Source of the DNA: Methylobacterium persicinum
Lineage (GTDB): Bacteria; Pseudomonadota; Alphaproteobacteria; Rhizobiales; Beijerinckiaceae
DNA length: 64,000 nt
Reading direction: 5' to 3'
NCBI RefSeq assembly: GCF_022179525.1
Contig: NZ_BPQX01000063.1
Location: forward strand, 38,154-102,153
The notes under the pieces were generated by a model that was given only the letters and a program-made list of their open reading frames with translations, had not been told where the DNA came from and did not search any database. Both the position numbers and the translations under genes were made by a program. Shown here piece after piece: positions 44,121 to 53,054 of this stretch. Positions within the stretch are counted from its first letter, which is position 1, and each line of letters begins with the position of its first letter.

Positions 44121-44666
44121 GCCTCATCCCTCTCTGGCGCAATCAAGGTCACTAAATTTTACGAGATATTAAGATTTCAATGGCAGATTGCGCTGCACAA
44201 CTCAAGCTGCAACTTGGGGCATTTTGCCTAATTTTTTCATCCTGAGGATGGAACCCTTTGCGCGGCTTGGGTTTTGAGGACAATAATCCTTCAATACTGG
44301 ACCGTTCAGCAAGCTTAAGCCTGTGCCCCGACAACGCCCTTGCTGCGTTGCAATAATCCGCCGATTTGTACCCTCCGGGTGGCCGTCGGGCGGCGACGTA
44401 GCCTGGAAATAATCCTTCCCCTCTCCGGGCCGGCGAGTCGATTGCGGATTTCTGCGTAGGTGTTTTCCCGCCCCGCGGATCGCCTGGCGGGTGTGCCGCC
44501 GCCTCCGGGCGGCAGGATCGCTTGGCTACAGCTGAAGAATGTTATTAACCTATCTCAACCATGGTCGGACGATGCTTGTTTTCACTGGTTGAATTCACGG
44601 CATCAGACACATTTTCCAAGTTGTGTCTCCGTATTCGTTCCACCGCGTCGGCGCCGGCGAGTTGTC
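44121..44666. promoter_or_regulatory. divergent control region, EPS operon versus type I exporter
   Basis: A 546-bp region without a supported gene and visibly A/T-richer near 44150-44240. It must contain promoters for the leftward EPS operon and the rightward exporter. A TTATTAACC word at 44541-44549 also occurs before gspD (47935-47943). Confidence 0.45.
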
Positions 44667-46400
44667 ATGATGAAGACAGGCAGACCCTCAACGCTGGGCG
44701 CGGCCCTGGAGCGCTGCCGCATGGCCTTCGTCGGCGTGGCCTGCATGAGCGCGCTGGTCAACGTGCTCTACCTGACCGGTTCGTTCTTCATGCTCGAAGT
44801 CTACGACCGGGTCATCCCGAGCCGGTCGGTGCCGACCCTCGTCGGCCTGTGCGTGCTGGCAGTCATGCTCTACGGCATCCAGGGCCTGCTGGAGGCGATT
44901 CGCGCCCGGGTCCTGGTGCGAATCGGCATGGCCCTCGACGAATCGGTGAGCGGACGCGTGTTCGACGCCACGGTCCGCGGCCCGCTGAAGGGGGGGCTCG
45001 GCGGCGACGGGGGCACGCCCCTGCGCGACCTCGACCAGCTGCGGGCCTTCCTCTCGGGGGGCGGCCCGTCCGCCCTGTTCGACCTGCCGTGGATGCCGGT
45101 CTATCTCGCCATCTGCTTCCTGTTCCATCCGCTCATCGGCGTCGCGGCCATCGGCGGCATGCTGGTCCTGGTGGCGGTCACTTTCCTCAACGACCGGGCA
45201 ACGCGCCGGCCCACCACCCTCACCGCCGTCCACGCCCAGCAGCGCAGCGCCCTGGCGGAGGTCTCCCGGCGCAACGCCGAGGCCCTGGCGGCCCTGGGCA
45301 TGCAGGGCCGGCTCGGCCTGCGCTGGGCCCTGGTCAACCATGACTACGCCCTCGCCCAGCAGCGCGCCTCCGACGCGGTGGGGGGGTTCGGGGCTTTGTC
45401 GAAGGTGTTCCGCACCGCCCTGCAATCGGGGGTGCTGGCCCTGGGGGCGTGGCTGGTGATCCACAACGAGGCCACGGGCGGCATCATCATCGCGTCCTCG
45501 ATCCTGGTCTCCCGGGCCCTCGCCCCGGCCGAGCTCGCCATCGCCCACTGGAAGAGCTTCGCGGCGGCCCGCCAGAGCTGGCACCGCCTCTCCGAATTGT
45601 TCGCCCGCCTGCCCGAGGCGCCCCAGCCGCACCCCCTCCCCGCCCCCGTCCGCACCCTGACGGTGGAGGCGATCACCGTCGGCCCGCCCGGCGCCCGGAG
45701 GATCGTGGTGCAGGATGCGAGCTTCGGCCTCACCGCCGGCCAGGGCCTGGGGGTGATCGGCCCCAGCGCGTCGGGCAAGTCCTCCCTGGCCCGGGCGCTG
45801 GTCGGCATCTGGACGCCCCTGCGCGGGCAGGTCCGCCTGGACGGGGCGGCCCTCGACCAATGGTCGAGCGAGGCGCTGGGGCCCCATCTCGGCTTCCTGC
45901 CGCAGGAGGTCGAGCTGTTCCCCGGCACGGTGGCCGAGAACATCGCCCGGTTCGAGGATGGGGCGGATCCCGGCCGGGTCATCGCCGCCGCCACGGCGGC
46001 CCGGGTACACGAGATGATCCTGCGGCTGCCGGAGGGGTACGACACGCGCATCGGCGAGAACGGCAGCGGCCTGTCCGCCGGCCAGCGCCAGCGCGTCGGG
46101 CTCGCCCGCGCCCTGTACGGCGACCCGTTCCTCGTGGTCCTCGACGAGCCCAACTCCAACCTCGACGCCGAGGGCGAGGCGGCCCTGACCGAGGCGATCG
46201 CCGGCGTGCGCCGCCGGGGCGGCATCTGCGTGGTGATCGCCCACCGCCCGAGCGCCCTCGCCGCCCTCGACCTCGTGCTGGTCCTGGCGGACGGTCGGGT
46301 CCAGTCCTTCGGCCCGAAGGACGAGGTCCTTAAGCACGTCCTGCGCGGCCCTGTTCCCGGCCAGCCCCCGGCCGTCCCCACCCTGCGTGAGAGCGCGTGA
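44667..46400 (+). CDS. type I secretion ABC transporter (PrtD-like)
   Basis: A 577-residue protein; ATG 44667 is chosen over the long non-coding-like extension. The N-terminal half has the membrane helices and ALVNVLYLTGSFFMLEVYDRVIPSRSVPTLVGL, the PrtD/HasD type, with no C39 peptidase domain. The ATPase has GPSASGKSSL (Walker A), GLSAGQRQRVGLARAL (signature), FLVVLDEPNSNLD (Walker B) and IAHRP (H-loop). It exports an unprocessed protein with a C-terminal signal, as PrsD does for EPS glycanases in rhizobia. Confidence 0.92.
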   Translation: MMKTGRPSTLGAALERCRMAFVGVACMSALVNVLYLTGSFFMLEVYDRVIPSRSVPTLVGLCVLAVMLYGIQGLLEAIRARVLVRIGMALDESVSGRVFDATVRGPLKGGLGGDGGTPLRDLDQLRAFLSGGGPSALFDLPWMPVYLAICFLFHPLIGVAAIGGMLVLVAVTFLNDRATRRPTTLTAVHAQQRSALAEVSRRNAEALAALGMQGRLGLRWALVNHDYALAQQRASDAVGGFGALSKVFRTALQSGVLALGAWLVIHNEATGGIIIASSILVSRALAPAELAIAHWKSFAAARQSWHRLSELFARLPEAPQPHPLPAPVRTLTVEAITVGPPGARRIVVQDASFGLTAGQGLGVIGPSASGKSSLARALVGIWTPLRGQVRLDGAALDQWSSEALGPHLGFLPQEVELFPGTVAENIARFEDGADPGRVIAAATAARVHEMILRLPEGYDTRIGENGSGLSAGQRQRVGLARALYGDPFLVVLDEPNSNLDAEGEAALTEAIAGVRRRGGICVVIAHRPSALAALDLVLVLADGRVQSFGPKDEVLKHVLRGPVPGQPPAVPTLRESA

Positions 46401-47755
46401 TGCCCCAGGCCGCCATCCCCGCCATCGGCTCCCTCGGCGTCCCCCTGGCGCCCCCGGCCCCCGTCGCCATCCCCTCCATCCGGACCCATCTCGGCGTCGC
46501 CCTGGGCCTCGGCCTGCTCCTGCTGCCGGGCATCGGCGGCTGGGCCGCCTTCACCCGGATCTCGGCGGCGGTGATCGCCCCCGGCCAGCTCGTGGTCGAG
46601 TCGGACGTGAAGAAGGTGCAGCACCAGACCGGGGGCGTGATCGGCGAAATCCGGGTCCACGAGGGCAGCCGGGTCCAGGCCGGCGACGTGCTCGTCCGCC
46701 TCGACGGCACCCAGATCCGCACCAACCTCGACATCGTCCTGAGCGCCCTGGACGAACTCTCCGCCCGCCGCGCCCGGGACGAGGCCGAGCGCGACGGCGC
46801 CGGGGCGATCACCTTCCCCGCCGACCTTGCCGCCCGGGCCGGGACGAGCCCGGCCGTCGCCCACCTGATGGAGAGCGAGGCGCGGCTGTTCCAGTCCCGG
46901 GTCTCCGCCCGGGAGGGGCAGAAGGCTCAGCTCACCGAGCGCATCGCCCAGCTCCGCGAGGAGATCCGGGGTCTCGGGGAGCAGACCGACGCCAAGAACC
47001 GCGAGATCGCCCTGATCCAGCAGGAACTCGTGGGCGTGCGCGACCTCTACGCCAAGAACCTCGTGCCGCTGTCGCGGGTGACCGGGCTGGAACGCGACGC
47101 GGCGCGGCTGGAAGGCGAGCGCGGGCAATTGATCGCCACCACCGCCTCGTCCAAGGGCAAGATCGCCGAGACCGAGCTGCAGATCATCCAGATCGACAAG
47201 GACATGCGCCTGGAGGTCGGCAAGGACCTCGCCGAGATCCGCGGCAAGTGGGGGGAACTCGTCGAGAAGCGCGTGGCGGCGGAGGACCAGCTGATGCGCA
47301 TCGACCTGCGCGCGCCCCAGGACGGCGTCGTCCACCAGCTCACCGTCCACACGGTGGGGGGCCTCGTCACCCCCAACGAACCAGCCATGCTCATCGTCCC
47401 GGAGGCGGATCAGCTCCTCGTCGAGGTGCGGGTGCAGCCCCAGGACATCGACAACGTCCGCCTCGGCCAGCCGGCGATGCTGCGCTTCTCCGCCTTCAAC
47501 CTGCGCACCACGCCCGAGGTGGAGGGCGACGTGGTCCGCGTCTCCGCCGACGTCACCCAGGACCCCAAGACCGGCCTGACCTACTACACCGCCCGCATCC
47601 GCCTGAACGCCACCGCCAAGGAGGTGCTGGGCGCCCTGCGCCTCGTCCCCGGCATGCCGGTGGAGGCCTACATGCAGATCGGCGAACGCTCCGTCCTCTC
47701 CTATCTCACCAAGCCGCTCACCGATCAGATCGCGAAGGCCTGGAAGGAACGGTGA
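46400..47755 (+). CDS. HlyD/PrtE family membrane-fusion protein
   Basis: A 451-residue protein; ATG 46400 overlaps the stop of the ABC gene by one base (GTG 46397 possible). One TM helix (VALGLGLLLLPGIGGWAAFTRI), lipoyl-like halves around VQHQTGGVIGEIRVHEGSRVQAGDVLVRLD and IDLRAPQDGVVHQLTVHTVGG, and a long coiled coil between them, then YMQIGERSVLSYLTKPLTDQI as the family C-terminus. No TolC gene lies nearby. Confidence 0.92.
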   Translation: MPQAAIPAIGSLGVPLAPPAPVAIPSIRTHLGVALGLGLLLLPGIGGWAAFTRISAAVIAPGQLVVESDVKKVQHQTGGVIGEIRVHEGSRVQAGDVLVRLDGTQIRTNLDIVLSALDELSARRARDEAERDGAGAITFPADLAARAGTSPAVAHLMESEARLFQSRVSAREGQKAQLTERIAQLREEIRGLGEQTDAKNREIALIQQELVGVRDLYAKNLVPLSRVTGLERDAARLEGERGQLIATTASSKGKIAETELQIIQIDKDMRLEVGKDLAEIRGKWGELVEKRVAAEDQLMRIDLRAPQDGVVHQLTVHTVGGLVTPNEPAMLIVPEADQLLVEVRVQPQDIDNVRLGQPAMLRFSAFNLRTTPEVEGDVVRVSADVTQDPKTGLTYYTARIRLNATAKEVLGALRLVPGMPVEAYMQIGERSVLSYLTKPLTDQIAKAWKER

Positions 47756-47999
47756 GCGTCCGATCGTCCCTTGGCCGGCGATGGTCGAACGGACGGATGC
47801 TTGTACCATCCATGAGAGCAACGACGTCAAATACCGGCTGACACCACGCTGACATCACCGGAAATTGCACTTCATCTTTAGTTCCGTGCTCGGTTTCAGC
47901 TCAAGTATACACGCATAGATTGTGTTTAAAGGTTTTATTAACCACGATCTCTTAGACGTAGCCCCGGGCGATACAGCCGGAACGGGGACCGTCGGTCGA
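47756..47999 (+). promoter_or_regulatory. promoter region of gspD with TTAACC-type motif
   Basis: A/T-rich stretch before gspD. TAAA at 47927-47930, seven bases, then TTAACC at 47938-47943, close to the TTAA-N7-TTAAC(C) box bound by CtrA in alphaproteobacteria. The match is imperfect in the left half. Confidence 0.4.
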
Positions 48000-50456
48000 A
48001 TGAAGGGTCGCGCACAGTCCATCGGCGCGGCATTCCTGTGCGCCGCGGCCTCTGTCGCGACGGCGGCCGAACCCCTTGGCGACCCCCCGCTGGGCGCCTC
48101 TCAGGACGGCACGGGATTGCGGGGCGGCGCGGGCGTCGTCGTCCGGGGCAACGACCGGCTCACGGGAAGCGAGGCGGCCTCGCAGGAGGCCCTCCCCGGC
48201 GGGACCGTGAGCCTCAACCTCGTGGACGTCCCCCTCCCCGTCGCCGCGAAGGCCGTGCTCGCCGACACGATGGGCTGGGGCTACACCCTGGATGCCGCGG
48301 CCGGCGGCACGCTCACCTTGCAGACGGGCGGCCCGGTGGCCCGGGGGACTCTCCTCGCGATGTTCGAGGCGGCCCTCTCCAGCCGGGGCCTCGTCCTGCG
48401 GCGGCGGGGCCGGACGGCGCAGATCCTGCCGGCGGGGGGGACCACCCTGCAGCCCGTGCGCGGCGCCGGGGCCGAGGCGGGCGCGGTGGTGGTGCCCCTG
48501 CGCTGGATCTCGGCGGCGGAGATGCAGGCGATCCTCGCGGCAGTCGCCCCCCGGGACGTGGTGCTGCGGGCCGACCGGGCACGTAACGTGCTCATCCTCA
48601 ACGGCGATGCCGGCCAGATCCGCACCCTGCGCCAGACCATCGAGGTGTTCGACGTCGACTGGATGCGCGGCATGTCGACGGCGATGCTGCCGGTGCGCAG
48701 TTCGAATCCCCGGGCCATCGCCCGGGACCTCACGCAGATCTTCGGGGGCGAGACGGCCGGGACCGGGGACGTCATCCGCTTCGTGCCGAACGAGGCCCTG
48801 AGCGCGGTGCTCGTGGTCACCTCCCGGGCCGTCTACCTCGACCGGGCACGGGTCTGGCTCGCGGAGCTGGAAACCCTCGCCGCCGACCGGGAGCGGCAAC
48901 TCTTCGTCTACCGGATCCAGAACCGCTCGGCGAAGGAGCTGGCCGCCGTGCTCCAGGGCGTCGTGGCCGCCGAGACCGGCATCAACGTGAACGTCTCCTC
49001 CTCCGCCGGCTTCGGCGGGGCGCAAGGCGCCGGCTTTGGAGGAGCTCAAGGCGCCGGCTTTGGGGGGGCTCAAGGCGCCGGCCTGGGCGCCGGATTCGGA
49101 ACCGGCCCGGATTCCTCCGGCCTGGGATCGGGCTTCGGGACGGGGGCGGGCTTCGGCTCATCCGGGTTCGGGGGCGATGCGTCGGGGCTTGGGTCCGGCC
49201 AGCCGGGCGGGGCGGGAAGCCTCTCCTCCACGGGCCCCCTCGGCGGAGGAGCCGCGGGCGCCGGGCTTGGCGCGGGCTCAAGTGGAATGGGAGCGGGATC
49301 CGGCGGGACTGCCGGGCTGGGGGCACCGGTCCTGGGCGCCGGCTACGGCGGGGGCTACGGCGGCGGGGGCGGCCTGCCCGGAGGGTACGGGACCGAGGGA
49401 AGTTACGGCTCGGGCTACGGCGCGAACCAGCGCCGGGATTTCATCGGCATCGTCGCCGACGAGGTCAACAACAGCCTCGTCGTTTCGGCCACCCGCAACC
49501 AGTACGACAAGATCCTGCGCATCCTCGGGCGCCTCGACGCGATGCCGACCCAGGTGCTCCTGGAGACCGTCATCGCCGAGGTGACGCTCAACGACCAGCT
49601 GCAGTTCGGCGTGCAGTGGTTCCTGCAGAACCGGGGGGACCGACTGAACCTGTCCACGAGCGCCACCGCGAACACCGCCGCCGGGGCGGTGCCCGTCACC
49701 GGCACCGGCACCGCCGTGAGCGGGACTGCGGCCATGATCAGCGCCGCCACCCGGGGCGTGCCTGGCTTCAACTACCTGATGAGCGCGACGAACTTCAACG
49801 TGGTGCTGAACGCCCTCCAGGGCATCACCCGGGTCCACGTCCTGTCCTCGCCCAACATCACCGTCCTCGACAACCGCACGGCCAAGCTGCAGATCGGCGA
49901 TCAGGTGCCGATCGTGAAGCAGAGCGGCCAGAGCGCCCTGGCGGCCGGGGCGCCGATCCTCAACCAGATCGAGCTGAAGGACACGGGCGTTATCCTGTCG
50001 GTGACGCCGCGGGTGAACAAGAACGGCCTCGTGGTGCTCGACATCAACCAGGAGGTCAGCGACGTGGTGCCGACCACCACCTCGACCATCAACTCGCCGA
50101 CGATCCGCCAGCGGCGGGTGGCGACGAGCGTGGCGGTGAACGACGGGCACACCCTGGCGCTGGGGGGCCTCGTGCAGGAGAAGTCGCAGCTCTCGAACGA
50201 GAGCCTGCCGATCCTGGGCGACCTGCCGCTCATCGGCCCCGCCTTCCGCAACCGCGACGACCAGCGGGTGCGCACGGAACTCATCGTCTTCATCCGCCCG
50301 AAGGTCATCCGCGGCACGGTCGAGGCCGACCGGATCGCCGACGACTTCCGGCAGCAGTTCAAGGCGATGATGCCGGTCCGCCCGGTTCCCCCGCCCCCGC
50401 CGATGGCCATGCCCCTGCCGGGCCCCGAGGGGCTCCTGCGGCGGATGATGGATTAG
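48000..50456 (+). CDS. gspD: type II secretion secretin GspD
   Basis: An 818-residue protein from ATG 48000 with a signal peptide (AASVATAAEP). N0/N1-N3 domains (VDVPLPVAAKAVLADTMGWGY; VVPLRWISAAEMQAILAAV; LFVYRIQNRSAKELAAVLQGVVAA) precede a Gly-rich insertion of about 110 residues (335-475) with a tandem AGFGGAQG repeat. The secretin core has DEVNNSLVVSATRNQYDKIL, VLLETVIAEVTLNDQLQFGVQWF, VHVLSSPNITVLDN and LGDLPLIGPAFRNRDDQRVRTELIVFIRPKVI. It forms the outer-membrane pore. Confidence 0.95.
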   Translation: MKGRAQSIGAAFLCAAASVATAAEPLGDPPLGASQDGTGLRGGAGVVVRGNDRLTGSEAASQEALPGGTVSLNLVDVPLPVAAKAVLADTMGWGYTLDAAAGGTLTLQTGGPVARGTLLAMFEAALSSRGLVLRRRGRTAQILPAGGTTLQPVRGAGAEAGAVVVPLRWISAAEMQAILAAVAPRDVVLRADRARNVLILNGDAGQIRTLRQTIEVFDVDWMRGMSTAMLPVRSSNPRAIARDLTQIFGGETAGTGDVIRFVPNEALSAVLVVTSRAVYLDRARVWLAELETLAADRERQLFVYRIQNRSAKELAAVLQGVVAAETGINVNVSSSAGFGGAQGAGFGGAQGAGFGGAQGAGLGAGFGTGPDSSGLGSGFGTGAGFGSSGFGGDASGLGSGQPGGAGSLSSTGPLGGGAAGAGLGAGSSGMGAGSGGTAGLGAPVLGAGYGGGYGGGGGLPGGYGTEGSYGSGYGANQRRDFIGIVADEVNNSLVVSATRNQYDKILRILGRLDAMPTQVLLETVIAEVTLNDQLQFGVQWFLQNRGDRLNLSTSATANTAAGAVPVTGTGTAVSGTAAMISAATRGVPGFNYLMSATNFNVVLNALQGITRVHVLSSPNITVLDNRTAKLQIGDQVPIVKQSGQSALAAGAPILNQIELKDTGVILSVTPRVNKNGLVVLDINQEVSDVVPTTTSTINSPTIRQRRVATSVAVNDGHTLALGGLVQEKSQLSNESLPILGDLPLIGPAFRNRDDQRVRTELIVFIRPKVIRGTVEADRIADDFRQQFKAMMPVRPVPPPPPMAMPLPGPEGLLRRMMD
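49005..49085 (+). repeat. 24-bp tandem repeat in the secretin gene
   Basis: Three near-copies of a 24-bp unit GGCGCCGGCTTTGGRGG plus GCTCAA, encoding AGFGGAQG, followed by degenerate Gly-rich sequence. It may expand or contract by slippage without changing frame. Confidence 0.8.
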
Positions 50457-50598
50457 GGTCTGAACGCGATCAGCGTGATCGTTTGAAGGGCTGCTTGGGG
50501 TGGAATTCGGCTGGTCCGTTTCTGGGCGAGGGTGCATCGAAGCGGACACGATGCCCGCGCTTACACACCCTCCAGACGGCAAAGCGTCATCCTTCCGC

Positions 50599-51558
50599 TT
50601 AGATGTCCCGCCGTTGATACATCTCAGGCGGAATGCGCCGTCTTTGCTGGCTGAAAGCCCAGACGCGACCGTCAATGGCGGCAAGCCCGCACCCAATCAG
50701 CGCCATGCCGATAAAGTGTTGCGGAGCAAGGCGCTCTCCCAGCACCAATGCGCCCAGCAGGATGGCCGACACCGGGATTAGGAAGGTGACAAGCAGAAGG
50801 TTCGTCGCTCCAGCAGTCGCCAGGATACGAAAGTACAGCACATAGGCGAGCGCCGTAGACAGGACCGCAATACCGACGACTGCGCCCCACACCGATGCGC
50901 TCGGTAGCGGCAAGGTCCAAGGGCGGTCCGCGACGAGGACGAAGGGCAGAAGCATGAACGCAGAGGCCGTCACCTGTCCTGTCGCCGTTGCGAGCGGCGG
51001 AACGCCCATTCGCCGGAAGCGCCGCCCGAAGATACCGGCGAAGGCATAGGACAGGGCCGCGCCGAGCACGGCCACCTGTGCCAAGAGGTCGGTCCCGAGC
51101 CCCGCCAGAACGGCGGGTCCGACCATCACGGCGACGCCGACAAGCCCTATGAGCACGCCCACGAGCCGGTTGCCGGTCATTCTCTCGTCGGACGTGAAGA
51201 CGTGGGCAGCGACGACCGTGAAGAGCGGTGTGGTCGCATTCAGGATGGCGGCAAGCCCTGACGCGATGTGGGTTTGGCCCCACACGATGAGGCAGAAGGG
51301 AATGGCGTTGTTGAGGAGGCCCATGCCGAAGAAGGCGGCCCATACCCGAACCGTGCGCGGCATCCTCAGGCCCAGGAGAGGCATGACAGCGTTCAGGATC
51401 AGAGCAGCGAGCCCGACCCGCAGGAGAACGAGGGTGAATGGCGGCAGGGCCGAGAGCGCCACACGTGTGAAGAAGAACGATCCTCCCCAGAGTACCGAGA
51501 GGCAGAGCAGCATCGCCCATTCGGACGCGGACATCGTGCGGTTCACGGGAGGCGGCAT
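50599..51558 (-). CDS. EamA/DMT family drug-metabolite exporter
   Basis: A 319-residue protein; ATG 51558 follows GAAAGG. Ten predicted helices in two EamA halves: SVLWGGSFFFTRVALSALPPFTLVLLRVGLAALIL and ALSYAFAGIFGRRF ... VLSTALAYVLYFRILATAGATNLLLVTFLIPVSAILLGALVLGE. It transports small metabolites across the inner membrane. Codon use is somewhat less GC-rich than flanking gsp genes, and it sits between gspD and the other gsp genes on the opposite strand, suggesting insertion. Confidence 0.92.
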   Translation of the reverse strand: MPPPVNRTMSASEWAMLLCLSVLWGGSFFFTRVALSALPPFTLVLLRVGLAALILNAVMPLLGLRMPRTVRVWAAFFGMGLLNNAIPFCLIVWGQTHIASGLAAILNATTPLFTVVAAHVFTSDERMTGNRLVGVLIGLVGVAVMVGPAVLAGLGTDLLAQVAVLGAALSYAFAGIFGRRFRRMGVPPLATATGQVTASAFMLLPFVLVADRPWTLPLPSASVWGAVVGIAVLSTALAYVLYFRILATAGATNLLLVTFLIPVSAILLGALVLGERLAPQHFIGMALIGCGLAAIDGRVWAFSQQRRRIPPEMYQRRDI

Positions 51559-52026
51559 GGCGGACCTTTCGCGGGTTCGCCTCGTGCTACGATCTCGTCC
51601 CGGTGGTGCGCTTCCCGTTTCCTGCTCTCCAATTCTCTGTCCGCTCACTACCTAGCGCGTGACAAGCTAGGCAGCCGACAAATGGCCGCTTGTGGGATGC
51701 TCTGGCCGCCCTCGGGGCGACCGGATCGGGTCGAAAGCAGCCACCCACAAGGCCAAGCCGAGTGAGCTCAGACCCCAGGGCGTCTTCTATAAGACGGACT
51801 CCGTGCGGTCGCTTCTATCCGAGCCATTCGCCCCGCCGCGCTCCCACCCAACCGCCGTCATTGCGAGCACAGCGAAGCAATCCAGTCGGCGCCGCCTCGT
51901 CCGGACAAGTCGCGCCCTGGATGGCTTCGGATCCGCTCGCAATGACGGCATCGGGGGTGGGGACACGGAAGGGTGGACGGGCTGGCCCGATCCGATCGAT
52001 CGCCGTCCGGCCCCCCTCACCTTCAG
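51559..52026. other. intergenic region with a repetitive element
   Basis: No supported gene in 468 bp. It holds the TTGCGAG-type element at 51855-51948. The rest is unassigned. Confidence 0.5.
51855..51948. repeat. REP-like element, complete copy
   Basis: A 94-bp element with 13-bp terminal inverted repeats CCGTCATTGCGAG (51855-51867) and CTCGCAATGACGG (51936-51948), and an internal AGCGAAGCAATCCAG. Partial copies occur at 59322 and 62848. Confidence 0.8.
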
Positions 52027-52527
52027 CTACCGCCGCAGGGCCGGGGGGGCGTCCGCGAAGGGGACCGGGCGCAGGATGGCGGGCTGGCCGAGGAACGCCG
52101 CCTCGAAGGAGCGGCCCCGCTGCGAGACCGTCACCCGGTCGGGGCCGATGGCGGCGATCCGCCAGTCGCCCCGCCCCTCCCCGCGGGTGAGCCACGCGAG
52201 GTCGCCGCTGCCGTCGTCGATGACGGTCAGGGCCTGACCCCCATCGAGGCGGATGCCCCGGAGCACCAGCACCGGCGCGGGGGGATCGGGCCGCAGGATG
52301 AGGTCGCGGCTGCCCTGGGCCGTCCAGGGCCGGCGGTCCGGGTCGAACAGGGGGCGCCTCACGGCCGATCCCTCGGGCGCGGCCACGGGGGGCGCCGCCT
52401 GCGGTTTCGGCGCGGCGCCGATATCGACGGGCAGGACCTGCACGGCCGTGGCCGCGAGACCGGCGACGGCGAAGGCGAGGCGGGCGGGCCAGCCGGTCGC
52501 GGCCAGGACCGTCGTCGGGGCTCTCAT
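52027..52527 (-). CDS. GspC-like T2SS inner-membrane protein (short)
   Basis: A 166-residue protein. One N-terminal helix (RLAFAVAGLAATAVQVLPV) and an HR-like domain: PVLVLRGIRLDGGQALTVIDD, GDWRIAAIGPDRVTVSQRGRSFEAAF. No PDZ domain, as in shortened alphaproteobacterial forms. Its ATG overlaps the stop of gspM (ATGA). It would link the secretin to the inner-membrane platform. Confidence 0.65.
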   Translation of the reverse strand: MRAPTTVLAATGWPARLAFAVAGLAATAVQVLPVDIGAAPKPQAAPPVAAPEGSAVRRPLFDPDRRPWTAQGSRDLILRPDPPAPVLVLRGIRLDGGQALTVIDDGSGDLAWLTRGEGRGDWRIAAIGPDRVTVSQRGRSFEAAFLGQPAILRPVPFADAPPALRR

Positions 52528-53054
52528 GGCGCCCTCCTCGGCTGGGCCGGTTTGCCCGTCACCACTCCCCTGGCGGCGAAGGCGAGGCGCATGAGCGTCG
52601 GGCGCCCGATCTCCGCATCGGCCGGACGCTCCACGGTGAGGTCGGCCTCCTCCACGGCCATGAGGGGCGAACCGGTCTCTACGGCGTGGGCCAGCCCATG
52701 CAGACCCTCGGCGGTGCCGCGCAGGGTCGCGCGCAGGCGCGGCAGGGCCGGCCGGGCCGGATCGGGTTCGATGAGGGTCCCGTCGATCACCACCGCCCCG
52801 GTCCCCGCGAGGGCCTCGAGGCGGGCGCGGAAGGCAGCCAGGAGGGCGTCCCCGTCGGCGGCGGTCAGGGGCGGGACCCCAGGTTGGCGGGCCGCCTGCT
52901 CCCGCGCCCGGTCGAGACGCGCCCGGGCTGCCTCGATCTCGCTGTCGGCATCGAGGCCGGAGAAAACCGGGCCGGCGCCCACGGCCCCCAGCAGGCCGAG
53001 GGCGACCAGGCGGGCGAGCATGGGCCGGATGGCGATGTGCGCGAATCCGATCAC
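52524..53054 (-). CDS. gspM: GspM-like T2SS protein
   Basis: A 176-residue protein. One N-terminal helix, a coiled coil (DSEIEAARARLDRAREQAA), then a ferredoxin-like domain (LRATLRGTAEGLHGLAHAVE, PTLMRLAFAARGVV) as in T2SSM_b. It overlaps both neighbours by four bases, giving tight coupling L-M-C. Confidence 0.75.
   Translation of the reverse strand: MIGFAHIAIRPMLARLVALGLLGAVGAGPVFSGLDADSEIEAARARLDRAREQAARQPGVPPLTAADGDALLAAFRARLEALAGTGAVVIDGTLIEPDPARPALPRLRATLRGTAEGLHGLAHAVETGSPLMAVEEADLTVERPADAEIGRPTLMRLAFAARGVVTGKPAQPRRAP

Noticed and set aside
44152-44334. Short reverse frame in the EPS/exporter control region
   Set aside because: No ribosome-binding site and unusual composition for this genome; the region is A/T-rich regulatory DNA.
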